Notes: generated from the letters alone by a model not told the origin. DNA of 64,000 bases from Epiperipatus broadwayi (GCA_028023455.1 JAQFVV010000283.1:1073501-1137500); one strand, 5' to 3'; shown: positions 22,371 through 34,282, counted from the stretch's first letter. Made by a program: numbers and translations.

Positions 22371-23683
22371 TCGTGTTATATTTTGTCCCATGTTGGGTTC
22401 CATTATAATGGTTTGTACCCGGTGTAACACGTATATAGGTGGTATACGTTTATTACATATTTCAAATCTAAGTTTCTGCTCTACTTATTTAAATGAAAAT
22501 TATGATGCGAACACACATATATGTAGTTGGTTCTGAAATATACTCTAATTACTCACCCAGCATATTTATGGATGTCAATTTGACTCCAAGCACCAATCTT
22601 ACTTACGAGTAAGTAATAATTATGCTGGAAGAGAACGAGTATCTATTTTTAGTGGATAGAGCTTATACCTCTGGCTAGCTCTCTCAGGGGTAGTGGTCAT
22701 TGACCATGGGAAAGAGGTGGGGGAAACAGATCAAATGCGCACGAAGCGCATAAATGATTCGTTTTACTTTCTTACTCTTGTTCTTAATGCTACTCTTTAA
22801 TTGTGCTATGCAATCTATACTTTCTTTTTAAGAAATTAACACTAAACACATACAACTATATTTAAAACACTACTTAATATTTATTAATACAAAAAAATAA
22901 TAAAATCCAATAGAATCCCATAATTGGATATTGGTTTTGCCCAAATACTTAAATGATACGCATGTAAATACACACTCGCATAAGTTCATAAATGTAACAA
23001 ACAAAACATATATATCATAGCATGAAAAATAACTGCAATCAGACATTATCCTGTATATTCATGCATATAGTTATATAGGGTGTTATTTCAACTGTCTCTT
23101 TATTTACTTTTAACCCTTTTACGCATTATTTTCTTAAGATATGTTCTCATTCAAGAGGTTACTGTCATTTATGAAAATATTTGAGTTATCTACTTTATCT
23201 CACCTGGGTGTAGATTAATGGTAATTTTCCACTGGCTTTGTGCTGCAATGTAATGAGTATGATTCCTTTCTTTTGTAGGCTTCTGTAAAATAATCAATGG
23301 TGTCCGGTGAATGCTGTTCTTTCCATAATTTTAGGAAGGGCTTCACTCCTACATGGACAGCGATGATAGTATCTCTGCAGGATGGATGGCAGAGCCCGGT
23401 CCGTTCTCATGATTTACCAAGATATATCAAATTTTTTTTACTAATTTTCCTTCAATCCTGCTTGTGGCAGTCACAGTTCTAGAATTCCCCAAAGTTCAGC
23501 TTTCCAACTCCAATTAATCATGCTATTGTTCTCTTCTTTTTAACTAAACCACATGGTTTGTAAATAGAAAATCTTTTCAATAACTTGTCTTTTTTTGTTT
23601 TTATCTATGTTCAGGAATTTCAATTTTACCTTGAGATCCACACTCGACCGTTCATTGTCTTTTATTTATAACATTTTCTTTTA
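22371..23683. other. Gene-free stretch, somewhat less AT-rich near 22560-22760
   Basis: 22640-22750 has normal complexity (CTCTGGCTAGCTCTCTCAG, GTGGTCATTGACCATGGG, GCGCACGAAGCGC) but no open frame. The 61-codon frame at 23297-23482 has no recognisable domain. These could be worn transposon pieces or host noncoding sequence. Confidence 0.4.
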
Positions 23684-23940
23684 TTAATTAAAATGGCTTT
23701 GTCTCGAGATAGCGATCTATAACTTTTTGGGTCCTTTCTTTGCAATTAACTTATCTTTTAGAATTTGTAAAATCTTTCCTTAGTCGACCATCTTGGAATC
23801 AATTTCTTTTTAAATTAAAATAGTTTTATTTCCTGAGATAGCGATCTATAACTTTCTGAATTCTTTATTTCCAATTAACATATCTTTTAGAATTTGTAAA
23901 ATCTTTCCTTTAGTCATCCACCTTGGAATCAATTTCTTTT
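23684..23940. repeat. Tandem duplication, two units of about 128 bp
   Basis: Units start near 23684 and 23812, each with GAGATAGCGATCTATAACTT, then TCTTTTAGAATTTGTAAAAT and CTTGGAATCAATTTCTTTTT. The copies have diverged by scattered substitutions. Confidence 0.9.
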
Positions 23941-24504
23941 TATGAATCTATTACACCTATTCACTCATGCAGCAATATAAACACGCGTATAAACAAAATA
24001 TAAGAGCACAAACCATATAACCCCCCGTCCCTCTTATGTTTCAATCTATTTTTATTTACTTACTTAAAATATATACACACGCGCATACAAAACAACAACG
24101 AGAAAAAAAAAATTCAACTTAATATTACACTTGATTTGAGTATATATGTATGCTCGGTGGTATCGTCCTATGACTTAAAACAGGGTTTGAAATCAGCCCT
24201 GTTATAATTTATTGTATCACATAGATGTAATTTATTTGCATATAGTCCATTTGTTAGCTATAGACTTGAAAATAATGTGATGAAACATATAGCAAAACTA
24301 GAGTGACTCCGCAGCATGAGTATCAAGGCATAGGCAAAAATCAGAATTTGATTATTTGCCTGCATATGCAATCTTTCTATACATTTTATTATTAGTTTTG
24401 TAACTCATTATTTGTAAACACAAACATATTATATAAACATAATAATAAATAATAAATTATTAAACTTTTTGAAAATCATTATTTTCATAAAATAAGCGGA
24501 TTAG
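23941..24504. other. Gene-free stretch
   Basis: AT-rich sequence with a short C-run (ACCCCCCGTCCC near 24020). Nothing recognised. Confidence 0.4.
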
Positions 24505-24752
24505 AACTTTAGAAAATTACGGTAGTTATAAATTCTATATGAGCATAAATAAATATATAATTTATATTAACACACATTAACTACAAAACTTTAGAAAATT
24601 ACAGTAGATATGAATTCTATATGAGCATAAATAAATATACAATTTATATTAACGCACACTAACTACAAAAGTTTAGAAAATTACGGTACATATTAATTCT
24701 GTATGAGCATAAATAAATATATAATTTATATTAACACACACTAACTACAAAC
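24505..24752. repeat. Tandem repeat, three units of about 82 bp
   Basis: Each unit has TTTAGAAAATTAC, ATTCTATATGAGCATAAATA and TTTATATTAACACACA; units start near 24506, 24588 and 24670. High mutual identity suggests a recent local expansion. Confidence 0.9.
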
Positions 24753-25270
24753 TAAAATTAATAAAAAAGATCATTTTTTCAAAAAAATAAAAAAAAAAAA
24801 TTAAAATATTATTTAAAAAATTAAAATTTTATACTTATGAGTCTTTACGTTGAAGCTCTATTGTAGGCCTTGTTTGTGAATAACACTCGATAAATGTTGA
24901 TTTGCAGCCCATTAATTCTTTTGTGTCTTTTATCGTTTCATGATAATTACAAAATTTATTAAAAAACAAAAGAAATTAAATACCTTCCTTGATTAAAACT
25001 GCTGCCAAAAATCCAAATTTTAACGGATTTTTTTGAGGTAGACATCTTTGGAATCACATGACAGAGAGCTATCAAATGCCCATATTTAGGTTGACATCAC
25101 GCTTATACATTTTACATCAGTAAAGAAAAAAACAACAACACATCGTCCAATGTGCAGCTAACCCGCTTCAAGAGCCCAAGTTAAATTTATTTGCTATCAT
25201 AAAAACAAACCTACAGGGCTTAATTCTTTAATGAGGACTTTTTTATATTATTACAGCAACTTTTTTTTCC
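24753..25270. other. Gene-free stretch
   Basis: Poly-A rich at 24770-24830, otherwise unassigned. Confidence 0.4.
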
Positions 25271-25358
25271 ATGTGTCATAGCATTGGCTAGGAAGTGAAC
25301 CCGCTAACCTGGGACAACTGCTTGTAAGGCACCTGTGCTGACCACTTGACCACCCACA
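25271..25358 (-). mobile_element. tRNA-derived SINE head
   Basis: On the minus strand: an A-box-like GGTGGTCAAGTGGTCAGCAC, then CTTACAAGCAGTTG, then a B-box GCGGGTTCACTTCC (25304-25291), and the family end CCAATGCTATGACA. The same arrangement appears at 28905-28996 and 53860-53970. The A and B boxes would be internal RNA polymerase III promoter elements. The body is too degenerate to be a functional tRNA. Confidence 0.65.
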
Positions 25359-25589
25359 CTTATTCACATTACTATGACATGATACTATTCTCACCTAAGT
25401 TGGAAACAATTTTTGTCACTTCATAACACCTTGTGATACACTACTTGTGGAATGATGTTGGCTGGTCCATGAGAAATTATAAATGTCCACCTTGAATGGT
25501 ATCATGTTGTTATGAAGGGTGGATAGTTGTATTATGTTAGGATGCAAAGCAAAGATGTGTTCTGATAAAACCAAAAAAAATATGATTGT

Positions 25590-25925
25590 TTAAATATTTG
25601 TCTGAAGGTTTGTAATGATGGTATATTATAAGATGTCATATGTTGGACTATTTCCATCATTTATGAGTGAATATTGAATGTATAGAAAATTTTAAACTTT
25701 ATTTAAACTTTTCAAATACAAACAACTTGTTAGTAATAACACACAAATAGACAATACAGGTTAGTAATTACACAATAGACAATACAGGTGTAATGTCTAT
25801 TTGTGTGTTATTACTAACAAGTTGTTTGTATTTGAAAAGTTTAAATAAAGTTTAAAATTTTCTATACATTCAATATTCACTCATAAATGATGGAAATAGT
25901 CCAACATATCACATCTTATTGTTTA
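25590..25925. mobile_element. Foldback element with arms of about 150 bp
   Basis: The left arm (from about 25596) includes ATGATGGTATATTATAAGAT, ATTTATGAGTGAATATTGAA and TTAAACTTTATTTAAACTTT. The right arm is its complement and ends near 25918. The loop has a short repeat (CAATAGACAATACAGGT). A single arm recurs at 42581-42715. No ORF. Confidence 0.8.
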
Positions 25926-26504
25926 AATATGTTTTACTTTATTATCACTAGTTATTACATATATACAGTAATATTACTTTTTTGTCCAGATTTGTCTATG
26001 GGTAAACTTGGAACTTTATATCGTAGCTAGAGATAATTTTATTAGTTTGATAAATGATTGAAAATATTTATTGTTGTATTTATTTGAAGCTGTTATTGTC
26101 CAAAGTGTAAATTCAGTAAGATGTGTCACTTGTAATTCAAATAGTAATAACAGTATTAATAAATACTGAACAAAAAATAAAGGTATGAATGAGAATTCTG
26201 GGGACCATTTGGCATTTTCAGATATTTTCATTTATATGTTTTAAGAATGTGTAATGGGATGGAGATTTTTTAATATATTAAATATACAAAGATGATGTAT
26301 TTATGTGTAATTTTTTTTTTAAAAAATAACAATATTTATTAATCTTATAACTGTAGTTTAAAGTTTATATCTGAATTAAGATCATTCTCTAGTTTATTAA
26401 ATTATTCATAACAAGAATGAATATACTTGATTGAAGTGTTTGTTTTTAAAGTTGTACTTTCAGACAATTTGATACTTGTAGGTCAAAGTATAATAATGAA
26501 TAAA
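25926..26504. other. Gene-free AT-rich stretch
   Basis: The 71-codon frame at 26016-26231 has no motif and is most likely chance. Confidence 0.4.
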
Positions 26505-26692
26505 TATATTTGTAGATAAAAGACCCAGAAAGAGACCATGTGTGAGATGGATAGATGAAATAAGAAGTGTGCAGAGGTGATGTGTAGAAGAGAAGCTAAA
26601 AATTGGAGAAGATGGATTGAACTTGGAGAGACTTTCTTCCTGCAGAGGATTGATAATGGTTGTTGTTGATGATGATGATGATGATGATATAG
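26505..26692 (+). pseudogene. RTE-type LINE 3' end fragment
   Basis: Starts with AAAGACCCAGAAAGAGACCA, runs through GATGAAATAAGAAGTGTGCA and GAGAAGATGGATTGAACTTG and CCTGCAGAGGATTGATAATG, and finishes in a (GAT)n run near 26667-26691. 5' truncation is typical of LINE insertions. The clean GAT tail makes this one of the better-preserved 3' ends. Confidence 0.85.
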
Positions 26693-27034
26693 GAGACAGT
26701 AATATTATTACCTCATTAAATATGATGTACGGTTCTATTGATAGATTGGATCCCATGTAGTTATATATATATACTGTAGCCATGAGTAGCTACATCAAGT
26801 ATTAAACATAAATCTCAAATATGAGAATAATATTTAATAGCTTGTTAATTTTAAAACCTTAGTAAATGAAGGGTTAAGTTGAATACAATGCTAATAATAA
26901 TTATATTCTAAAAACCTGAGTAAATATAAGTTTTGTTCCAGTATGTGTAAGTGAGTTTTTTTGCATTTAATCTTTAATAATTTGGGGGGGGGGGGGAGAA
27001 AAACACTTTCATTAAATTTATCAACTCCATGATA
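26693..27034. other. Gene-free stretch with G-tract
   Basis: Contains an uninterrupted run of about 14 G near 26984-26997. No ORF. Confidence 0.5.
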
Positions 27035-27345
27035 TATATATAAGAGATTCTAACTCAGACTTTTACACAACCCTCAACTCTCCATGCAATCTCATATTGC
27101 TGACCTATCTGATCATACACATGTTGAAAAGATAAATAATCACTAATATATGTATTTCATGCTAAACCAGCAATCATTAGTTGGTACAGATTACTATCTC
27201 TACACATATATACAATCAGTGCTCAGCTTTATATTAAGATAGCCAATTTTCATAATTTAATGGACAGGCTTCAAACTACTCCAACCCACAACTCTTCAGC
27301 CATCTCTTTCATTGAAAATCTGATGATGGAACGTTCCATGATAGA
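27035..27345 (-). mobile_element. Hammerhead-bearing SINE-like element, near full length
   Basis: Minus-strand order: CATCATCAGATTTTCAATGA leader, GATGGCTGAAGAGTTGTGGG, GTAGTTTGAAGCCTGTCCAT, the ribozyme region (27195-27145), ACATGTGTATGATCAGATAG, and a 3' part with GAGGGTTGTGTAAAAGTCTG. The ribozyme reads CTAATGA instead of CTGATGA, losing the essential G5, while stem II, GAAA and the small stem III persist. It has no ORF. It matches the copy whose ends are fixed at 46007-46341. Confidence 0.7.
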
Positions 27346-27599
27346 AATTTTAACTAAGTCATTTATAAAAAAAAAAATATGGAGTTGTACAATAAATTTA
27401 TATAATTAAAAAGAAAATATTATATATTTTTACATTTTATCTGTTTCCCCTTTTGTATTTTCATTGATGATTAGTTATCATAATTTTTTTTTTGCTGTGC
27501 TTTTTAAAAAACAAACATTGATAATGATGTTAAGGTAGGTGTTTAGTATGCTGTTTATTAATAAACACCTTATAGAGAGTTGAATTGAAATAATTAACT

Positions 27600-27846
27600 T
27601 AATAATCTATAAAAGAATGACAATAAAAAACATTAGCTCTGTCAATCAGTTTACATTTTGCAAAAAGCATCAGAAGCCATATATACACTCTGAAGGTTAG
27701 AAAATAAAGAGTGCATCAGAAATAATAATCTATAAAAGAATGACAATAAAAAACATTAGCTCTGTCAATCAGTTTACATTTTGCAAAAAGCATCAGAAGC
27801 CATATATACACTCTGAAGGTTAGAAAATAAAAAGTGCATCAGAAAT
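27600..27846. repeat. Tandem duplication, two units of about 123 bp
   Basis: AATAATCTATAAAAGAATGA begins each unit (27600 and 27724), and CATCAGAAGCCATATATACA recurs inside. The units are almost identical, so the duplication is young. Confidence 0.9.
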
Positions 27847-27856
27847 AAAAAACATG

Positions 27857-27972
27857 ATGGATTTCTATTTTATATATATATATATATGGTAGACATTGAA
27901 TAAATAGCTAAAAATACATATGGATTTCTATTTTATATATATATATATATGGTAGACATTGAATAAATAGCT
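27857..27972. repeat. Tandem duplication, two units of about 62 bp
   Basis: ATGGATTTCTATTTTATATA, then a TA run, then GGTAGACATTGAATAAATAG, repeated once. It directly follows the 123-bp duplication. Confidence 0.9.
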
Positions 27973-28904
27973 TGCTGAGAAAACATTTGTAGTCTATCCT
28001 GGGCTACTTCATGGAAAAAAAAATTAAAATGTTTAGCCTGCTTAACCTAACATAAAAAAATATTTAATTGTTTAATTCCAGCTTGCTCATACATGAATAT
28101 TTAAGTGTTTCTTACCAAGAGAGAAGAAAAGATTTACTGAGAATGACAAGCAAAACATGAAATCATCATAGAAGAAATGCCACGACACAAAACCACATGA
28201 ATAAATTTGTTTGTTTATAAACTGTATAGGAGTACCAAGTGGATGAAGAAATAATTTCAAACTCATGAACAAATGAGAAATATATTTCAAAACTCCATAA
28301 AAGAAAGAAAGAAAAACCATTTTCACAAGGATTATTATCATCAGATAAAGTGTTTTTTTTTTGTTTGTTTTTTTTATTAAGAAAAATATTTACAGTGTCA
28401 GGTAGCTACATTTTGCTGATTACAATAGTTTTATGTAGAATTTTAAATGGCGTTGTCATTATATTATTTAATGCAGTAGTCTGAGATCTTGTCTCATCAG
28501 AGGATATGGTAATCTGTGCCCATTTGTCCACAAAGAGATGTTAGTGTTTTGTTTGCAAAACTACATTTTTTTTTCCGTGAAAGGGTAAAGGAAAAGATTC
28601 AAAATGCAAAAGGATAAAATACAAGAACTAAATATGAGTAATTATTTATTTTATCACTATATTTATAAATGAATATAATTTTTTTTCTTTCTCTTGGTTA
28701 ATTATTAATGGGTATTAATTTATTTTTTTACATTAATTCATATACTCTAAATATTATATGTGTTTTCTTTAGAGTAAAATGTGTATTTATATTTTGTAAT
28801 TTTTTTTTTGTATGTTTGCATTATCTAATATTTAATATGATTTTTTTTTCTCACGTCCATGATGTGGCATATAGATAATAAAATATATTAGTTTTTTTGT
28901 CAAG
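27973..28904. other. Gene-free AT-rich stretch
   Basis: Many homopolymer T runs. The 84-codon minus frame at 28087-28341 (Phe-rich) is unconvincing. 28485-28515 holds a TCATCAGAGGATAT motif like the one near 4566. Confidence 0.45.
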
Positions 28905-28996
28905 TGTTGGTAGCCGAGAGATCACAGCCGCCTTGCAAGCAAGCAGTTGCTTGCAGATGGTTGTCGTGGGTTCACTTCCCGGCCAATGCTTTGACA
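28905..28996 (+). mobile_element. tRNA-derived SINE head
   Basis: A-box-like GGTAGCCGAGAGATCACAGC, an anticodon-arm-like CTTGCAAGC, a longer variable region, B-box GTGGGTTCACTTCCC and the family end GGCCAATGCTTTGACATA. It ends in a TA run. It is closest to the copy at 53860-53970, and box spacing suggests a tRNA with a long variable arm as ancestor. Confidence 0.65.
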
Positions 28997-29572
28997 TATA
29001 TATATTAGTTTTTTTGGTATATGTATTTACTTAATTTAAAAACAAAGAAGGTAATGTGATATTATTATTAACCTGGAATGTCAATGCTCATCAAAGCTGT
29101 AATGTTAATTGTTTGAGACTACTGGAATAAAACTATTATTGTTATATCTGTTTTGCCTTGTTCACTACTTTTCATTTATGCATTTCATCAAGTTAATTAA
29201 GTAGTACAACATTACTAATGAGTTTCATGAATCTCTAAAGCTATGATCTGGTGCTAACAGGATCTCATCAAAGGGTATAAGTTTAAACTTGGGCTACTAG
29301 TCATCTTAGGTAGTATAGTTTATATCTATATGATGAGCAGGAAATATTACTATGTGGAATTAACATAAACAGCAATAGGCTTAAAACTGCTAATGTCTCT
29401 CAGTATGCTCACCATAGGTATGATTGGGCTAATAAGCCAGTTACAGTTGTGACCAAGTGTGACCTGATCATGATAGTTTAGGGAGATCCACACTACAATA
29501 TATATATATATGATAAATAAAACAAGTTATAAATTTCGTAACTTGCTTTTAAGTTTGCATTTTATGATCACC
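28997..29572. other. Gene-free stretch, possible worn repeat at 29215-29500
   Basis: Moderately complex sequence with GATGAGCAGGAAATATT near 29333, shared with 4550-4570 on the other strand. No boundaries or ORF found. Confidence 0.35.
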
Positions 29573-29798
29573 AGATGGGGCTTTACCAATAGCTCCAAAC
29601 AAGCTTTGTTTACATAAGCAGCTGATAGAGATAGAATTCAAAATCTCTATCTGTCCTCCCTACTTCCAGAGCAGCTGGTTTTGAGCTAAATGGCTCATGT
29701 CAGTGAAAGGCTAGGAGACTAGAAACTAGATCTCTATCAGCTGCTTATGTAAACAAAGCTTGTTTGGAGCTATTGGTAAATCTCCATCTAGTGATCAT
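29573..29798. mobile_element. Foldback element, arms of about 65 bp
   Basis: GATCACCAGATGGGGCTTTA and CAAACAAGCTTTGTTTACAT in the left arm are mirrored by ATGTAAACAAAGCTTGTTTG and CATCTAGTGATC in the right. The centre has CAGTGAAAGGCTAGGAGACT followed by AGAAAC, resembling a ruined hammerhead of the 41.8-kb type. No ORF. Confidence 0.7.
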
Positions 29799-29808
29799 AT
29801 ATATGTAT

Positions 29809-31093
29809 TGTAACGGTCAGAAAACATGTGACTCGTAAACATAGTGCAGAATTCGACCACCATACAGAACAGCAGCACCATTGAGTAGCGAAGCCACCCG
29901 TGGTACTGAGTTCGAACATAGTTTATCGGTTCCACAATACAATCCACGAAACAACGCATCTGATGTGACATTAGTAAATATTTCCTTAGGCACGGTGGTC
30001 AGGGATATGCAAGAGACTCATGATTTTATTCTCGAGTTAGCCAATAATCAAACTAATATTAATTAAACATTCATATTTACATAATCGAGGAAATATTATA
30101 TAGAATGGGTATCGAATAAATGAAACGTAACTGCAGACATATAGTTTAAAATTATTTATTAATACATTTTAATAAAATCATTTACTAATAATATTTTAGG
30201 GATTGAAAGCTTCAGTAGCGGAATTTGCGACATGATTATATTTTAAAGAGTACATTTATTTATTTAGACATTATTTTATATTGAGGATTTCAGTAGCGGT
30301 ATTTCCGATACTGTAATGTTTACAAAAGGAATACATTTATTTGAAAGCGTAATCTAGCTACCTAAAATTCTCGAGTAAGTATTTCTAATGCATGCCTTGG
30401 GGAATTTATACCTTTGCAATGCAAGAGTCTAAAGTAAGATTTAAGAGTAGCGGCGGACATATATTTATTTAATTAAACTATTTATTTTATGACTAAGGGC
30501 AACATTTATTTGAGAGTGAATTACGAAGATAATGCAGAGGCAGAGTGATATATAGAATAATAGAATTGAGCAAAGGAACACGTGGTACGCTTTAAAAAGG
30601 TGATATGGAATGGCAGTATATCGAAACTGCAATGCCGCGAATGGGTTTATAAGAATATCAGACTGGTCTCTGCCTCGGTCCGACGAAGTAAGGTGTCACA
30701 TAAGCATAACCAGGGACAAGCGGTACGTGGCGCGATTTGCTGGCTGGCTGCATGACATTGTCAAATCCTACGGGAGCACCCATTATGCCCGCTTGTGTAG
30801 GACGACTGGGGTTAATTTCAACCCTGAAGAATCCGAAAATTTCACAGCGGAATGGGTCATCGTGTCTCTAAAACGTAACACATGTATACTGATAATTGAT
30901 TATGATGAGATTTAAATAGATTTCTGACTTGGCCCTACATTACCAACATTTACTCAAGAACTCTGGTGACTCTCAAAGAAATGGGATTTTCTAGAATTAT
31001 TCATTAAATTTAATAAATACAAAATATATACAAACTGGGAGTTATTACAACTAATATGCCAGCCATTTGCGAAGTAGTAGACCCTGCATTACA
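29809..31093. repeat. Possible solo LTR-like repeat
   Basis: Begins TGTAACGGTC and ends CTGCATTACA, similar in style to the TGTAACGATC ... CGTTACA repeats at 15.7-20.8 kb but not homologous in its body. It is less AT-rich than its flanks at both ends, and no target-site duplication is clear. Two short frames lie inside. One copy only in this window, so the boundaries are tentative. Confidence 0.3.
30610..30915 (+). CDS. Small unrecognised ORF (101 codons)
   Basis: A 101-codon frame from ATG to TAA inside a GC-richer patch, with balanced amino-acid use (many charged residues, two His and two Cys in the middle: GWLHDIVKSYGSTHYARLC). I do not recognise the family. Its more protein-like composition sets it apart from other short frames in the window. 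It lies inside the possible solo LTR 29809-31093, so it may be a retroelement by-product or the relic of an exon. There is no signal peptide or membrane segment. Confidence 0.2.
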   Translation: MAVYRNCNAANGFIRISDWSLPRSDEVRCHISITRDKRYVARFAGWLHDIVKSYGSTHYARLCRTTGVNFNPEESENFTAEWVIVSLKRNTCILIIDYDEI

Positions 31094-33011
31094 ATAAATG
31101 ATGCACTGAATGCGTGTCGATTTATATGAAAGTTAAGTTATTAAAGAAAGTAAATATTAATGAAAATTTGACACGCATTCATTGTTTTAAGCGATCATAG
31201 ATTTGAACTTTGAAAATTGAAATAATTATGAGCATGCAATAAGTAAATAATAACTATAGATAGAAATGCAGATTATAGAAATACGCACCCAAGAAAGACA
31301 GAGTGAGGTAAGCTAGATTATTAAAGAAATTTACATATTAAATTAATTATTCAATTTAGTTATACAAATGGTAGTTTTTACATTTTACAATTTAGATAAG
31401 TATTATGAAGAAGAGCTATAGCATATTATTAGAGTACTCTAGAGTTTGAACACAGACAGGTACCTGTTTTATAAGAAGTTTTCTGATTCCATTAATTTAG
31501 CAGCAAAAAGTTCACGAGTGGCAAGTCTTTCTTGTATTTAGATATTCATTTAATTTCATGGCAGCAGCAGCTTTCTCATTCATTTCAGGCAGCAGATCTT
31601 CATGGTGAATTTATGACGGGCAATGAAAGTTCAGCATCCGATAGGCCATCTACCGATGGAGAATAATCTAGGTGCTTTACTCGGTCATACCTTGGCAGGA
31701 ACAAATTATTTTTATTATTTTTGGAGACTCTCAGTGATCGAGAGCAAAGCTAAAGTTTAAGTGAATGTCTCCAGCAAGTCTAAGATGGCCTCTTTTTTTT
31801 ATCTTGATCTTTCACATTTTTGTTAAGATATTTTTAGGTTCTACTTAATCTGCCCTGAGGATAATCAATGCATTTAGTTGGTTTTTAATTAAAGAAAGCT
31901 GCCGTTATATTGTTTACATTTTACATTTACTAATTAATTTTGGGGAATTTTTCTTTAATTAATCTATTATCTATCACTGACCAATGCTTTTAAATTTCAA
32001 AAACAAAAAGGGAACATAAGATTATTTTAACTTTTAATTAAATATTACATCAGATATTTTTAGAATTATTATTAAATGAAATTTAAACAAAGCAATAAAT
32101 ACGAACTTTATAATCCAAAATAAATGATTAAAATTATACAAAATTATATAACTAAAGAAATCTAAATTATATTATTTTATCCCTATTTATTGCGTTTAAT
32201 TTGAGATCGAAATGTGTGCGTGTTTATGCTGAGTTCTACATATATTTATACATTTTTAATATTGTTACACACACAATTCGATATCAAAAAGTTTAAATTT
32301 GGGCGGGATAGACCGGTCAGTGAGAGACGACAGAGAAAGGTGAAACTTAAGATTCGAATACGAATCTTACTGTTTCAATATATATATATACATACAGAGT
32401 TTTTTTTACCTGTGTATATATGTGGACATATATGTAGAATGTTATTCAGCGGCGAATATCTGTATTTTTTTAAAATAAACTACTGTTAATACTTTTTTTA
32501 TACAAGAATTTTATAAATCTATATTTCTACAAAAAAAAAAAAAAAAAACATTTATATATGTTTAAAACTTCAACTCCACATTAATCTCCTTATTCTTTTT
32601 TATAATCTAACTTTTAATCTTTGTTATATGATATGAAATCCTACCAGAATTTTAACTGTATTAGTTTGATACCAACAAAGAATTTTATGTAATAATCATG
32701 ATTATATATTAAAATTGAAATTTTCAAAGATAAAAGATTTCAATATATATTCTAGATTTGTTATTTATATTAGAATTATACCAGTATTTTAATTGGATAC
32801 CACCATCTATCGATTAGACAAGGAGAGGTCATTGAGAAATGCTGTAGCGACATCCTAAATCAATATCAGATAAACCATTTTGACTGATGTGTGTTTAATC
32901 GAAATATTAATATAATGCAAATTCAACAACAAAAAAATTTATACAGTATTTATCAACTATATTTATACATATATGTAATTTTAAATGTTTATTTCTGTTT
33001 TTTCATTCAAT
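31094..33011. other. Gene-free stretch with a small inverted repeat
   Basis: 31107-31181 has TGAATGCGTGTCGATTT mirrored by AAATTTGACACGCATTCA. 31540-31760 is less AT-rich (GCAGCAGCAGCTTTCTC) without an open frame. A poly-A run of about 18 lies near 32531-32548. The 91-codon frame at 32214-32489 looks like chance. Confidence 0.45.
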
Positions 33012-33200
33012 AATGTAATTCTTTTCAACTCGTTATAAACGAGTGATTATGAAAAGATAATATTTAAAGTTGAAAAATTAGGGTATATTTCTAATTGCTA
33101 AACTTTAAGCAGCACTATGATTCTCAATACATTTTAAACTTTTGAACTTTAGTTATTAGCTTTTCATAATAACTCGATTATGACGAGTTTATAAGAATTA
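33012..33200. mobile_element. Foldback element, about 190 bp
   Basis: Terminal arms: CTCGTTATAAACGAGTGATT and ATGAAAAG on the left, CTTTTCATAATAACTCGATT and ATGACGAG on the right. The left arm itself contains a small hairpin (CTCGTTTATAACGAG type). Noncoding. Confidence 0.65.
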
Positions 33201-33540
33201 CGTATATATATAAAAAGCGAAAGAGAGATGAGTAAGAGAGAGAGAGAACATTAAATGCTCTCTTGTAGTATATTTGAAAATAAGATTATTAAAAATTTAT
33301 GCAAGAACTAACCAAAGTCAAAAATTTACTAGAACAGTTTTTATATGATACACTTCAATAGCAGGGAAAAGTTTTAACACACCAATTTTAAATTCAAATA
33401 AAGTATAACACACATTCATGCATATATATATATATTTTAATATGTAGAAATATCTGTTGTATTTTTCACATTTTTCTTTTACTTAAACCTAAATAAATAC
33501 TATAACGCTTTAATCTCTATATAACATCAAGAGATCGCAC

Positions 33541-33710
33541 TACCATCAGATGTCATAGATAGTAATTAATAAAAATACTGAACTGTAAACGCTTTTTGAA
33601 TTCAAAAGTGTACATTTAAAAGTGTACGCTTTTAAGCGCACACTTTTGAATTTAAAAAGCATTTACAGTTCAGTATTTCCACTAATTACTATCTACGGCA
33701 TCTGATGGTA
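33541..33710. mobile_element. Palindromic element, arms of about 70 bp
   Basis: TACCATCAGATG, ATAGATAGTAATTA and TACTGAACTGTAAACGC are mirrored on the right by GCATTTACAGTTCAGTA, TAATTACTATCTA and CATCTGATGGTA. A short inner hairpin of AAAAGTGTAC units lies at the centre. It sits just upstream of the next foldback element. Confidence 0.8.
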
Positions 33711-33810
33711 ATATTTATAATCTTAAAAATACAATAGCTATTTCCATGTATTAAAATATTTATAAATTTCATCTGTTGAAAATTATTCGTTTACATATAC
33801 GTATACGTGT

Positions 33811-34282
33811 TTAAAAAACAGACAAAACTCTATATACATATTGACACTCTGTGCAAACCAGAGTAATCAATGGATGCCAGAAGGCTTGTGCATAAAATGC
33901 TCATCTAGTGCCTACTCATCCAATATCCCCAGACTAGTTTCTGGCTTTTTGGTCTTTGTCAATGAGGAGACTTGGATCTGAGAGCACTGCATCTAGATCT
34001 TAGGATCTTCACAGCACCTAGATCTTAGGATTCTAGGAGATCCTAAGATCTAGGTACTATGCTCTTAGATCCAAGGCTCCTCACTGATGAAGGCCGCAAG
34101 CCAAAAACTAGTCTGGGGATATTGGATAAGTAGGCATTAGATGGGGATTTTATGCACAAGACTTCTGGCATCCATTGATTATTCTGGCTTGCATTGAGTG
34201 GTAATAGGTATAGAGAGTTTTGCCTGTTTAATAACAGTTATAAGCAAGCATAAGAAATGGTGATTATTTATATGTGTTTATT
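33811..34282. mobile_element. Hammerhead foldback element, longest copy (both arms kept)
   Basis: Outer inverted repeats ACAGACAAAACTC / GAGTTTTGCCTGT; GAGTAATCAATGGATGCCAG mirrored near 34165. The centre holds a second palindrome (CTTAGGATC / GATCCTAAG). The left arm carries a decayed minus-strand hammerhead (TTGACAA for CTGATGA) and the right arm a better plus-strand one at 34078-34119. This copy shows the original layout: two ribozymes facing away from each other across a palindromic centre. No ORF. Confidence 0.75.
34078..34119 (+). ncRNA. Hammerhead motif with G12 changed
   Basis: TCCTCA, CTGATGA (34084-34090), stem II AGGCCGCAAGCC, then AAAA where GAAA is expected (34104-34107), CTAGTC and TGGGGA. 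Stem I pairs completely. Loss of G12, the general base of the family, should abolish cleavage. Confidence 0.6.

Noticed and set aside
26460-26783. 107-codon minus ORF with a Ser run
   Set aside because: It is the antisense of a LINE 3' end; the Ser run is the (GAT)n tail read backwards.
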